64,000 nt of DNA from Pardosa pseudoannulata (taxonomy: Eukaryota > Arthropoda > Arachnida > Araneae > Lycosidae): the NCBI GenBank assembly GCA_032207245.1, contig CM063502.1, positions 47,155,904-47,219,903 of the forward strand. The letters are read 5' to 3'. Numbering within the stretch: position 1 is the stretch's first letter; every line of letters starts with the position of its first letter. The notes under the pieces are model-generated. The model saw only the letters and a list, made by a program, of their open reading frames with translations. It ran no database searches and was not told the origin of the DNA. Below, one piece after another: positions 1 to 12,573 of this stretch. Both the position numbers and the translations under genes were made by a program.

Positions 1-785
1 TCAAATTGTTTTAGGAAACCTAGTTCTGGGGGAAATATGAAAATAAGTCTGATATAAAAAGGATTTCCTGAAGGAGATACTGTCATTTTAATCACAAGAA
101 CAGAGTTTGGTAACCTTTCAGCAAGGGATGGTCACTTATGTATGATGATACATAAGCCGCGAGCCCCACTTATTTCTTAAAGACGTTTTCAAGAGAAAAG
201 GGTAAACGTTTAGTTTCTGTATTCCATACAAAACTATATGCACAATCTGTAAAAAATGGATGACATATTTAAAATCAAAAACTTACTTATTTTAGTAGTT
301 CTCTAACAGAAAAATCTAAAACACTACACGCATTATTATATATTTTTAAGTCATTTTCCACTAAATGAAAAATAGTTTATGATTCATTTCAATTTTGGTA
401 GTAGTCAGTTGTCTCTATTCTTTCCAAAAGTCTAACTGTGTGAAACAACTTTAGTATATATATGTGGTTAACTAAGTATTAAACGGTTAATAAAAACTAC
501 TTTTTTAACTCAACTTATTCTTTGCACATGCACATGCAAATCAAATTCATGATTGATAAATATATGTTACTTCTTTAAGAAGATAGTCAAAATTTGAAAT
601 ATTCGCAAATTTGCAATTAGGAAGCGGGTCACACAAAATTCCTAATTATACAAATCAACAGTATTTGGTTATATTAATTTAGAAATGGGATTAACTTATA
701 TGCATTATAAAATACTTAAAATTAAAGTTAAGGTTTTTTAAAGTTACCTCATACTTTCATCATAGGCTGACACACACACACTCAG
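1..785. other. AT-rich sequence, nothing recognised
   Basis: No open frame, repeat or RNA gene seen before the first microsatellite. Confidence 0.6.
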
Positions 786-990
<205 letters not shown>

Positions 991-1131
991 ATTTATTTAC
1001 GTATATCTTCATACATATATGAATTTGCTTTTTTGTTATTTTAAAGATTAGGTAAAAAGATAGATAAACATCAAGTTTAATTTCATAATCCTAGCAAAAA
1101 ATCTATAATTTCATTCTGAGCTTATGCGATT

Positions 1132-1312
1132 TTGGCTTGGTTTGGTTTGGAGTGCTACGGTCCACTTTTTGCAACACGAGGGCTAATGAGACCGGGACTT
1201 ACAACTTAAAGCCGATTCCGAACGGGTACGAGCATCCATGCCACAGTGAGATTCGAACCCACGAACTCCGGTGCCGAAGGCCAGTCCCCTAACCAATCGG
1301 CCATCTTTCGGC
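1132..1312 (-). repeat. tRNA-derived SINE (family 1), full length
   Basis: Read on the minus strand it starts GCCGAAAGATGGCCGATTGGTTAGGG (Pol III A box-like) and continues to GGTTCGAATC (B box), a body with GGCTTTAAG and CGGTCTCATTAGCCCTCGTGTTGCAAAAAGT, and a (CCAAA)n tail. A near-perfect 12-bp target duplication tatgYgattttg flanks it (1123-1134 and 1313-1324). Confidence 0.85.
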
Positions 1313-1422
1313 TATGTGATTTTGAGTTAAGAGTTGAAATCGAATTTGAGATTAAGTATTTTAAGCTGAATCCATATAAAATGAAATCTTCAATTTGGGA
1401 GACCTCTTTTGATATAATGGTA

Positions 1423-2617
1423 TACACTGTCTACCAATAAGTATTTGGACACCTATCCAAATGACGATATCTGCGGTCCTGAGGTACGTCACTGCCTCCG
1501 TCGGTATACATCGTGTAGGAAACAGCATAGGCATTAGTCGCATGCAAGATGCCGCGCAGTTCGGAGCTCTATGATTTCGAGAAAGGTATAATTATCGGGT
1601 ATCACAAATGTGGCTGATCCTTAAGAGACATATCTAGCGATCTGAATTACCCAAAATCGACAGTGGGCTATGTGATTAAGAAGTGGAAGGTTAGCGTTAT
1701 TGTCGGAATGTGCCCCGAGTCGGCAGACCAACGAAACTTGGAGACAGAGACCGACGAGTGCTGTACACAGAAATTCGGAAAAACCGCACCCAACCGATGG
1801 CCCTCATCCGCGAGAAGATTCAACAGGCATCCACGAGTATTGTTTTAATGAATACCATCCGTAAGGAAGCACATCTGCTTAGTTTTCATGGTCATGCTGC
1901 TGCCCATAAGCTTTTGATCAAAAAGTCCAACCGCGCTGCTCGGTTAATATGGTGCAAAGAACATCGAAATTGGACCGTAGATCAGTGGAAACGGGTTCTT
2001 TGGAGCGACGAATAAAGGTTCTGGGTCTGGCGTCTTCCTGGAGAACGTCTCCTGCCAGAATGCATTCTGCCAACAGTCAAGTTCGGCTGAGGTGGAATTA
2101 TGGTCTAGGGCTATTTCTCTTGGTATGGACTGGGACCCTTGGTTCACATTCATGGTAAGCTCAATGCCGATATCTACTGCACTATTTTGGATGACAATGA
2201 GCTTCATACGTTGTGGCAGTTTTACGGGTGGGATACCTGTTACTTTAAGGACGACAATGCCAGTTGTCATGTTTCGAGGTTAACCAAAGCTTGGTATGGT
2301 GCCAATGGAGTTCATCGAATGGACTGGCCTGCCCAGAGCCCAGACCTGAACCCTATCGAGAACCTCTGGGACGAGTTAGATCGACGAATTAAGGGTTGCA
2401 CTACCCGTCCAAAATCGGTGAAGTAACTTGTATGTCTACTCCACGCCGAGTGGAAGACAATACCACTAGCTTTAATACAAAGACTTGTGGAAAGTATGCC
2501 CCGGAGGGTTCACGCTGTAATTTCCTCTCGTGGAGGCTCTACCAACTAATGATTTTGAATAAATTTAGTTTTTCCTTTCTATCACAGGTGTCCAAATACT
2601 TATTGGTAGACAGTGTA
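1423..2617 (+). mobile_element. Tc1-like DNA transposon (DD34E), complete ends, broken transposase
   Basis: The 1195-bp element is bounded by perfect 32-bp terminal inverted repeats (1423-1454 and 2586-2617, starting tacactgtctaccaataagt) and flanked by TA on both sides (1421-1422, 2618-2619), the usual Tc1/mariner target duplication. Its plus-strand transposase is disrupted. The perfect ends suggest either a young insertion or an element that was still mobilised in trans after its gene broke. Confidence 0.92.
1549..2540 (+). pseudogene. Tc1-family transposase pseudogene
   Basis: The start ATG at 1549 opens a helix-turn-helix-like N-terminus (SLRDISSDLNYPKSTVGYVI) interrupted by TGA at 1615-1617. 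A frameshift near 1700 moves the frame to the 1710-2015 segment, which has the GRPTKL linker and ends at TAA 2013-2015 right after WSDE, where the first catalytic aspartate sits. Another shift leads to the 2139-2426 frame with KDDNASCH and WPAQSPDLNPIENLW. The second aspartate and the glutamate are separated by 34 residues, the DD34E spacing of Tc1. The C-terminal SMPRRVHAVI motif is recognisable near 2490-2525. With at least two stops and two shifts it cannot make a full transposase. Confidence 0.9.
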
Positions 2618-2904
2618 TAACCATTATTCGAAGACAACCGAATGTGTACGCTGTGTTTCGGTATCGGATCTCACGGGTACCAATCCTGTTGTTGGCCTGT
2701 ATGTTCGCAGCCATTCGAGACGGTTTCAAGCATTTATTCCTTGTCTAATCATTCCGCGTGTTGCTGACCATAGTGGTCTATACCTCGTAAAACCAGTAAT
2801 AAAAAATAGCTATTCATTTTATGTTCTGAATTCTACAATTGAGGATTTTTTTGCATTTTAACCATCTTGCCTCGACTGCATAAAATTTTTAACATATACA
2901 TAGA

Positions 2905-2907
<3 letters not shown>

Positions 2908-2943
<36 letters not shown>

Positions 2944-3008
2944 ATATATATACATATATATATATGTATACGTGCATACATATATATACATATATATACA
3001 TATATATA

Positions 3009-3102
<94 letters not shown>

Positions 3103-3117
3103 ATATATATATTTTTT
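2908..3117. repeat. Interrupted (TA)n microsatellite
   Basis: TA runs broken by ttt and tac interruptions, ending against the SINE at 3121 and resuming at 3292-3310. Confidence 0.95.
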
Positions 3118-3120
3118 ATA

Positions 3121-3291
3121 CAGCCGAACGATGGCCGATTGGTTAGGGTGCTAGCCTTTGATACCGGAGTTCATAGGTTCGAATCCCACACTGGCATGGA
3201 TGTTCGTAGCCATTCGGAATCAGCTTGAAGCTGTATGTCCCGGTCTCATTAGCCCTCGTGTTGCAAAAAGTAGACCGTAGCACTCCAAACC
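3121..3291 (+). repeat. tRNA-derived SINE (family 1) inside a (TA)n array
   Basis: Starts agccgaacgatggccgattggttagggtgc, has the B box ggttcgaatcc and ends ccaaacc. It sits between (TA)n tracts on both sides, consistent with insertion into a pre-existing array. Confidence 0.85.
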
Positions 3292-3310
3292 ATATATATA
3301 TATATTTTTA

Positions 3311-4511
3311 TATAATATTCATGATAAATACAGATCAAGGAAAATAATAGATAATAAAGCTATTGGCTAAACCTGTTAAGTTGTAGTTCTGATCAGATGC
3401 TATCAAAGTTACTGGAGCCTTTTTTTCCACCGTCCTTTCATTCCGTCATGTATCCTTTATTATATGCTTCCTCTCTATTCAAAATATTTTTTATCCGCAA
3501 GGTCAAGCATAAAAAGGGTGAATAGGTCAAGTTGATAAGATAAACAACGCATGATACGTGGAGGCGAAAACACTTGTATTACGGAAATCACGTTCGCCTA
3601 TGAACACTCTATAAATGTCCGGCTTAAATTACGTAATTTTATTTTGGGTCTTTTTTTATCTTCATCGTAAAGTTCAGATCCTTTTCACCTTTAAAAATTT
3701 GTTATTAATAACAGTAAAACGCAAAATACCTTTTTATACACTTGAAAAAATCGCAGTTATTTTCAACAAAATTAAAAAAAATAAACTTATAATTAAATAT
3801 GTTTTACTATCTCGCGAAGTCTTTCATAGTGTTGTCAAATTTTAAATTTTTCGAAATAATAAAAAAATATTAAAAATTTTCATATGGAGAACCTGCTTAA
3901 ATTTAAAATGAACAACACGCTAACAATTAAAGAAATAATTCTCATTTTTCTTGTAAAAACAGAAGCTAATAAAAGTATTAACAGTTTAGATTGTACTTTG
4001 TCCTTAATCACAATAATGATCAATAACAATCAGATTTGTAGCTTGTCAATCTTCTTAGGGAGGTAGTTGAAAGTTTTTCGGGAGGGTCAGTTTCGCTTTA
4101 TAACTATCTTACCAATTATTTACTGTTTTAAAACTAAACATTGTAATAGGTATATATTTTGATAAACTACTTTAATTATAGTAGTTATAAATATTCAGAA
4201 ATATTTAGTTAAAGTTAATTTAAAATATTTTGACGTTAAGCAACGTTAGACGCTTTAGATTTTCTTTTTTCTTGATACAAACACCTTGTTAAAACAAGCT
4301 TTTTCCCCCCTCTAAATATTCAAAATATCAATACATTAAAGTACATAAGAACTATTAATGAATAAACATTTATTAAAAATGTTTATTTCCTTATCTTAGT
4401 TAAGTTTACAAAAAAACTGATTTAATATTAAAAAGTGGGAATACGTTTTTTGATAACTGAATTCAATAATTTAAAAAAAAATTTTATTTAAAGAAAGTAT
4501 ATGCTTTAAAA
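3311..4511. other. AT-rich sequence, nothing recognised
   Basis: Two frames of about 60-76 codons (3615-3845, 3884-4066) are rich in isoleucine, lysine and asparagine and look like chance open frames. Confidence 0.55.
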
Positions 4512-4600
4512 CAGGGGTGGCCAAATCGCTCCTCAAGGCCGAATTCACCAAATTTATGATTTTAAAAATATAGCATTTACTATAGTATTTTGTCATTCAA
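4512..4600 (+). mobile_element. hAT-like end motif
   Basis: aacaggggtggccaaatcgctcctcaaggcc carries CAGGGGTGGCCAAA, a frequent hAT terminal sequence. Only one end is visible, and the rest is AT-rich. Confidence 0.35.
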
Positions 4601-4779
4601 TTGATTTAAAACTTATTATTATAAATATTTATAGACATTTATAAGTTTTCAACCGTTCTATTGTTGATTTATGAATAATAGTGATGTAAAAACTTTAAAT
4701 AATAACGTATTGCTTTCAATTTTCCCCTCAAATATATTATAATAATATATTTTTTTTTTATCAATCAGATTTTTTGGTT

Positions 4780-5155
4780 GTGAAAGTTACAACCTTTCTT
4801 GGTACGACACTAACGCTAATTAGGTCAGTTCTACTGCTTAAAGCCAATTCTAAACTATCATTGACATTCATATAAACCGTGGAAATCGAAATCACAAACT
4901 CTAATTCCAAAAGAAAGCCCTTCAGTTCTTTTACCATTGTTTGGCAAATATAAGAGCAACGGTTGTAGCTCACATATGTGAAAGCTACAACCTTTCTTGG
5001 TACGACACTAAAGCTAATTAGGTCAGTTCTACTGCTTAAAGCTAATTCTAAACGATTATTAACATTCATATAAATCGTGGAAATCGAAATCACAAACTCT
5101 AGTTCCAAAATACAACCCTCCAGTTCTTTTACCATTGCTTGGCAAATATAAGAGA
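4780..5155. repeat. Tandem duplication, 198-bp period
   Basis: Unit 1 starts at 4780 (gtgaaagttacaacctttcttgg) and unit 2 at 4978 (gtgaaagctacaacctttcttgg). Both continue through gtcagttctactgcttaaagc and cgtggaaatcgaaatcacaaac. The period is a multiple of three, so a minus-strand frame stays open across both units (4761-5135). Confidence 0.9.
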
Positions 5156-5340
5156 AACAAACCGAAATAGTTTAAGTAAAATTCTAAAACGGTGTAGAAT
5201 ATGTGTTTGCAGAATCTAAGTGAAAACAAACAATTAAGCGCTTTTGAGAGAATCTCATATTCATAAAAGGTTAAGATTTCTTTCAAAAAGATTGGTGCAA
5301 GTCAGTTATCAAGTTATATTTTAACAAAAGTTGAGAAGAA

Positions 5341-6175
5341 TTCTAGTTTCTTAACTTCAATTAAATAAAGTAACTTAATAATGCCATATAGTGTTAATCA
5401 TCTTTTATACTTTCAAGCAGTATTTTTTTCAGTAGTAGTTTTTTTTTCAGTGTTCTGATATCTCTTTCAGTTAATATAATTTCTGTTGGTTATTTTAGAT
5501 TTAGGATTTTATTCTAGTTTCTTAACTTCAATTAAATAATGTAACTTAATAATGCCATATAGTGTTAATCATCTTTTATACTTTCAAGCAGTATTTTTTT
5601 TCAGTAATACATTTTTTTTCAGTGCTCTGATATCTCTTTTAGTTAATATAACTTCTGTTGGTTATTTTAGATTTAGGATTTTATTCTAGTTTCTTAACTT
5701 CAATTAAATAAAGTAACTTAATAATGCCATATAGTGTTAATCATCTTTTATACTTTCAAGCAGTATTTTTTTTCAGTGTTCTGATATCTCTTTTAGTTAA
5801 TATAACTTCTGTTGGTTATTTTAGATTTAGGATTTTATTCTAGTTTCTTAACTTCAATTAAATAATGTAACTTAATAATGCCATATAGTGTTAATCATCT
5901 TTTATACTTTCAAGCAGTATTTTTTTTCAGTAATACATTTTTTTTCAGTGCTCTGATATCTCTTTTAGTTAATATAACTTCTGTTGGTTATTTTAGATTT
6001 AGGATTTTATTCTAGTTTCTTAACTTCAATTAAATAATGTAACTTAATAATGCCATATAGTGTTAATCATCTTTTATACTTTCAAGTAGTATTTTTTTCA
6101 GTAGTAGTTTTTTTCAGTGTTCTGATATCACTTTTAGTTATTATAACTTCTGTTGGTTATTTTGGATTTAGGATT
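5341..6175. repeat. Tandem repeat, five units of about 171 bp
   Basis: Units start at 5341, 5512, 5683, 5838 and 6010 with ttctagtttcttaacttcaa and run to ttttagatttagg. The third is shortened by about 16 bp (loss of one cagtaatacattttttt-type segment). High identity between units suggests recent expansion. Confidence 0.92.
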
Positions 6176-6639
6176 AAAAATCTTATCACAAATTATTACA
6201 AAGCTCCATTTCTATAAGATACTAGTGTACATTTACAACACTATACTGTTAACTTACAGATGTCAAACAAATGTTCACGGTTTTAGATTAGTGGTATTTA
6301 GGTATTATAATACTTTTTATAAGACTTTTAATTTGAAAACTGAAATATCTAAATAAATGCATATCTCTCGATAAAATATGGATAAACTGAAATAATTCAT
6401 GCCTAAAGAAGTATTTTATTTTATATGGCTGTGAAGACACTATCCAAACATTGTAATATTAGAAGAAATTCAGAACTTGAAAAAATATACAAAAGTTATT
6501 TTAGTCATATGAAAAATTTATTTTTGTAAGATACTTACCTTTATTATTTCCTATATAATAGTGTAAATTGTTAATTTTATGAAATACAATAATTTTTTTA
6601 TCTGCATTACATGCACTTAAAGCTATTCCAGTAACAGGA

Positions 6640-6920
6640 AATGCATTAAAGGTCTGGCTACACTTTTAACAAAACCGCCGGGATTCGTAATTGCAATGGA
6701 CGGATAAAAACTGTTGGCTCATGGCAAGTAATTTAATTACATTTTCTCTAAGTGGACGCTTTATTAAGTATCGTCTTATTCTACATTGAATTGTTCTGAT
6801 ATGGAATGAGTCATGTGATTGCTGTGGCCGCCATAAAAGATGCGGATTACGATTAAGGAATTATTCAACTCGGAGTACGGATCAGATAGAAAGACTTACA
6901 ATAGGTTACCCAAAGCATTG
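6640..6920. other. Moderately GC-rich unique block, candidate regulatory element
   Basis: Contains aaaaccgccgggattcg, gctgtggccgccataaaagatgcgg and tcaactcggagtacgg, richer than the neighbouring sequence and not obviously repetitive. Function inferred only from composition. Confidence 0.25.
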
Positions 6921-8635
6921 TTAAAATCTTAACACGACTGCCAACGTTTAAAACAAGATTTCTTGTCTAGATGATCAATTTTTAAGTTTTTTTGTTTTTC
7001 GTGAAAAGGTGCAAATTAGTGAAAGGAATTCCCAAAAGTAAATATGAAACTTTTGAGACTGTTAATAACATCATAAAAGCATGTATTTTGTGCCACTGTA
7101 TACTAAAAAATCTTAGCAAACAAAAATAGAATACAAATAGTCATATTAAAGATAGTTCATATCTTCAGAGGAAAATTAAACATATATTTGATGATGAGGA
7201 AATGAATATTTATTTAAATATTAGTCTAGCGTCATGAAACATTAGAATGAAAATCTTTGAATGCTCATTCTACTGGCTGTGTGGCTTGCGTTATACATTT
7301 TGCAGTGTGAATGTTTTCCTTGAACTTACGTATTTGTAACTTTAACTGGTTAATTATAACTGTATTTGGTTTTAGGAAAATGTTGGTGATTTAGAGCAAC
7401 ATACTGTGCTGTTGCTTTACAGGTAGTTTGTGGGCAATAAATTATTTCCGTAACTAGTTTATTTTGATTATTTATAAAAATAATATCCCCTCCTAAGATG
7501 TGATTTCTATTGAAGCATTAAGAAACTAAAAGGTGTCTAATTTCACTGATAATAATACTTTTGACTGTTCTTTAATAATGCAACAATATATTATATTCTT
7601 ATATCAATAGTAATTAGTTTTGTAAAATCGTGGCTCCAAATAATGGATAAGGTTTTGGTGTTCTGTTAATTTTATTGTAGTCTTCCAAGGAAAAGGAATT
7701 TTGACTTAAAAGAGTTGCTTAGTTTGGTTTAGAATGCTATGGTCAATTTTATTTTATACAAAAGGGTTAAATATACCAGGATCTACTGCTTGAAGCTAAT
7801 TTGAAAGTTTACGAAGATATGTGCTGACATGCGCTTTCGAATATTCAGAAACCAGTTCATAAGACAGTCCCCTTCGTTTTATTCGTCGCTTAATTACTAG
7901 TAAAAATTTGTATACTTTGCATATATCTTATTTCTATGCACTTTCTCCTTTACTTTTGACTACGGTTAGGGAAATTACTGAACACCATGCATACTTACTT
8001 TAAAGACATAAAATAAAACTCATTATTTTAAGTTTTATGAATTTGCCCACTGTCATTGGCTCTAATTTAATTTTTAAACAAATATGAAAAATATTTAAAA
8101 ATATTTACCAGATTAAAAAAGGAAAATGTATTTTAAAATACAACACCCTAAGGTATTTTATCTCATCGGCATAAAATTTCTTCAGTAATACAAATTGAAG
8201 TAATAATCAATTAAATGCTGATGCTAAAATCAGACGGCAAAAAGTAAGCTCTCTATCCGTGGTAAAGAATAGACCGGATGAAATAAAGAACAGATGAAAA
8301 CGAATTAACCTTTTAATTAGAGACAACGAAAATTGTACTTAGTTGTGATCCTCTTAATCTAGGACGGGATACTGTATGACAAACATATTGATAAACTTCA
8401 TACGTTCCTATTATTTTCGATTAAACTGCTTTCTGGGAGGCTTAATATCCGTTTTTCGTTCTCCAAAAATGATTGTCAGATAAAGAAAATAGACAGAAAA
8501 TGAAAATATCTTTATATATCTGTCTTTAAAAATTGAACTATTTTCATTATTTTTTGTTCTGAATAAAATCGCAAGATTTCATATTAAATCAATTGTCTGG
8601 CATTTAAATTAGTTACAAAAATCTTAAAATTATAA

Positions 8636-8639
<4 letters not shown>
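6921..8639. other. AT-rich desert with one old SINE
   Basis: Apart from the degenerate SINE at 7719 nothing is recognised. Confidence 0.55.
7719..7875 (-). repeat. SINE family 1, highly degenerate copy
   Basis: Weak but ordered matches to the minus-strand consensus: agtttggtttagaatgctatggtc, ccaggatctactgcttgaagc, and a B box-like segment. Many indels; an old copy. Confidence 0.5.
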
Positions 8640-8711
<72 letters not shown>

Positions 8712-8736
8712 AGATATAGATATAGATATAGATATA
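8640..8736. repeat. (TA)n followed by (GATATA)7
   Basis: TA to about 8694, then seven perfect gatata hexamers at 8695-8736. Confidence 0.95.
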
Positions 8737-10834
8737 CGTATATGATTACAGAGAGGTCGAAAGATTATAAGAGTATTATTTTCTAGTAAAAAATATTTAT
8801 TTAGTGACTAGAATTACATAGTTTGTAACAATAATATAAATAATTTTACTTTACAAAAAGATCAAATTATAATATTTAATGAAAACATTAAGAACTTTTT
8901 CTTAAGTGACTAATTATGAGTTTAGTTTAAATATTACATTTTAAAATCAATAAATAATTTAAAAACAGTTTCTTGAATTTCACCAATTTAGATAAAGCAA
9001 GCTGATAGGATTCTCCAAATGTAAAGGATATTATATTAGTTTTTCCTCCTTTTAGTTTTCTTTTAAATTTGTAAAATTTTAAAATCCATTGTTTATAAGA
9101 TAGAAAACATGGTAGAACAATTAACCCTCTCGTTAACTTAAATGAAAATCAAAGAAAAAAAATAATTTTGGGAATTGTTATGCCAAATTCACAATTGGTA
9201 TGTAAATTGTGTATAAAAATAACTTGTTCAGCATGATCCTGTTAAGTAAAATTCAACAACAAAATCAGACAATTCACTTAGATGATAGATTATACGCTTA
9301 TATTAAAATTTTACTTTGTTGTAAAGGTTATTTTAAAAAAGTTATTGGTGGTAAAAAGGGAAAAATCAAACAAGTAAAATGTTTTGCTCAATTAACTTCT
9401 TCAAGAAGTCTGAAGCATCCACTTTTCAATTTTGAACTAGCAACTGTTATCGAGAACTAAATCAAATTTGAAGCTATGAGGACTAGTTGTATAAACTTTG
9501 TCACTGAAGACAAAAGTTTCTGGAAAATTATTTTGAATTGTTTTATGTTATTTAAATTAAGCACCTCATGTGAAGTTCAGCTGAGAGAGAGGGTACTTGA
9601 TATAAAGCAGACACCTTATAAATAAAACAAATAATCTAAACTTCACTTTCTAGTGTCATCTACTGGTGTAAAATTAACCGAGAATTTCTTCATTGGATAA
9701 CACATAAGTGTTAGAGAGTCCACAGTTAGGATATACTTAAGAATAACTGGAAAACTGCACACAGCTTTGACCCTGTTCAGTAGTTTCTTTTCAGTACAGA
9801 ACACGTTATTACGTTTATCCCACTGTAAGTTGGCAATTTTAACATTTCAATTTATCCAACTTTAATTTGAAACATTTTTTATTTACCTTGAACTTGAATG
9901 TTCAACTTACTATATTATACCAATATTTGTAATTTTCGGCAGATATATTGTTTAACATATTTAAATATTTTATGCTTTGGCATTCATTTTTGCACCATTT
10001 TTGTGATATCTGTTACATTTGAAGATCACCGTTTGAATGAACGAACTAGTTTTACTCTTTATTGTTATTCTTTTTTAGGATATTTCATTTTATTTCGTGT
10101 TTTTTTTTTTCAAAAAGAATAAACTGCAGGAAATATACTTTCCTTCAAATATAGAAATTTATTTTACGATAATCTCCTTTCTGATATTAAACAGTCTTTA
10201 CCCATATATAAAATCCTATGATACTTTTCATCACGGCAAAGCAACATAATTCATAAAATAGCAGTTTCTATGATCATAGCTCTTTCTATAGTATAGCAAA
10301 ATATAAAATCCTAGCACATCAACTCTATTTATAATTCGTAGTAGTCAACTCAATCTCAAAGAAAAGGAAACGGCAGAGTTAGGTTGAGCTATGAAAAAGG
10401 GAATGTTTTCAAGAATTTTTTGCCAGAATGTTTACAACGAATCTTGTAAATATCTTGTAAATAACACACTTTGTTTTTTTTAGACTATACCAGCGATCAA
10501 ACTAATGCCCTTTCCAGCATCATGGAAGAGGATATAAGGGAAGAACTATGTACATTTCAAAGATTTTATGTAAACTATTAATTTAGATTTATGAAACTTT
10601 GTACTAATGTACTTTGAAGTTTAACTAAATTAATTACTTTTTCAAAAATATAAAATTATAAATTATAAATTTTAAATTTTATAAAAATTATAAATTTTCT
10701 AATTTTTTTTTTAAATAAAATTTTTTAAAAACATTTTGCTAATTTTTAAAATGCTACGTGTGCTAATTTCCAATATTGTTTCTATTTTTGCTTTATTACT
10801 AGTTAAAGATATCTTAGTGGAACATTTTGTAGTA
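8737..10834. other. AT-rich desert, nothing recognised
   Basis: Frames at 9209-9460 and 9898-10122 have AT-driven composition and no motif. They look like chance frames. Confidence 0.55.
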
Positions 10835-11215
10835 TCATTTTGCCAACCTATTGAATATTTAATTTATAGTCTATAATCTTATTTTGTATGTTCAATTTCC
10901 GAAAATAAAGTTAATTTTTCTAACTTTAAATTGAGTTTTAATGATATAGTTGCAGCCTAAATTTAAAATGGATGCATAGATTTATTTAAGTGTACATTAA
11001 GCCCACATTGTTTTACCGACTGATTGAATATTTGATTTATAAGATACAATTTTACGCAAATATGTTGAATTTTTGCAAAAAAAATTAAAATTTTTCTAAA
11101 TTTAAATCTCGTTTTAATAAGGAATCAAGTTTAATCGAGTTTTAATAATAATGAAGCGTAATTTTAAAATGGATGCATCGGTTTAATTAATTGTACATTA
11201 GGAGTGTTTGCTAAT
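10835..11215. repeat. Diverged tandem duplication
   Basis: Two neighbouring segments share ordered motifs: attgaatattt, gttcaatttccgaaaa / gttgaatttttgcaaaa, aatttaaaatggatgcatagatttatttaagtgtacatta / ttttaaaatggatgcatcggtttaattaattgtacatta. Divergence is high. Confidence 0.6.
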
Positions 11216-11486
11216 TATTTTGTAGAAATCTACAAAAAATTAAGTCCTGCAGAAGCATTTTAAAAATTAATCAAAAAATTTTAATAAAAATTAATTTTTC
11301 AAAGCTATTTTTAGATTTTAAGCAAAATATCAAGTGATTAATTTACTTGTGTACAAATTATATGTGAGCAAAATTTCATAAATGTAAGTTAATAATTTAT
11401 AAAAGCGTTTTGGAACGTCCGTTACCTTCTTCATAAACAAAGAACTGACATTAAAAGAGTTTTTTTTTTTTCAAAATACCATAGAC

Positions 11487-11917
11487 ACTCGTATATAACG
11501 CGTACATACTCGCACCTTTTTCACTCTAAAAATGGTGCCTAACTCTTAATTTCCTAATTCATTTTCAAAAAAACTGGATCATCTCGAGTAGATAATCTCC
11601 TCAGATTGCAGCAAATCCGAAATTTTGCCGAGAAATATTTCAAATTAGTGTAAAGTTAATGAATAGAATTATTAGTTTGTGGCTCTATACATTATGATTA
11701 GAACCTATATTATAGACGTTTAATAGGAGTGATAAAAAGCTGATAAAAAATGCATTGATCAAAAGTTTTTCCCGTTTTATTTTCTTTCTTGAATTCCTGT
11801 CTTGTTTCCTGAGCGTTTCATGTGAATACTCGAAAAAAGGAAATTTGTTCTTTTATAACACGAAACTACAGTTTTTGCTCTAATATTTTGGAAAAAAGTT
11901 AAGCGTTATGCACGAGT
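11487..11917. mobile_element. Possible MITE with short inverted ends
   Basis: actcgtatataacgcg at 11487-11502 faces agcgttatgcacgagt at 11902-11917, matching at 13 of 16 bases once reversed. The interior of about 400 bp is non-coding. No clear target duplication was seen. Confidence 0.4.
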
Positions 11918-12573
11918 AAATACGATAAAAAGGACTTTAAATAATTCTAAGGATTCCATCGAAATAATTTGAGACTACTGACCTAATATTTTTACATTGT
12001 TTCCTTTATTGTATCCATTGCTAATAAATACTTCAACAACGTTTCCGGCTGCCGGAACAAGCATTGCTAATTTGTTAGATTAGTTGCGAGTTCGGAAACA
12101 TCACCTTTACATTCATACTATCTTTTTTCTCTGTGTGCTGTTGACTTATAATAATGCTAAAAAATATGAATGCAGTGTTTTAAAATTCAATTTAGTTAAG
12201 AATCTTGGTCTTATTTCTTTATTTATTCCAAAATACTATAAAGTTAAATTAATTACGTTTTTATGTTATTTACCTAAATCTGAATAAATCTTAAGAGAGT
12301 AAGGATAGTTGGCATTAGACATGCACTTCTCCCGACACACACACATACGTGCACATTTGTGTGTATCTGTGTAAATTTGTTTTTAACTAAATATTTATGC
12401 CAGGGCAAATACAACGGTAGAATTCATATTAATACATAAAAATATTTAAGAATCAAAGATACACAAGGAACACATAAAATAACCTCACAATGTGTGTTGG
12501 AAGAGTGGGACTATATGTGTGGGTGTGGGTGTGGATGAGAGGGTTTGTGGGTGGGTATGGATGTGTGTGGAGG

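Noticed and set aside
4761..5135. 124-codon minus-strand frame with an internally repeated protein
   Set aside because: The repeat arises because the 198-bp tandem period is a multiple of three. Differences between units are mostly amino-acid-changing, which argues against a selected protein.
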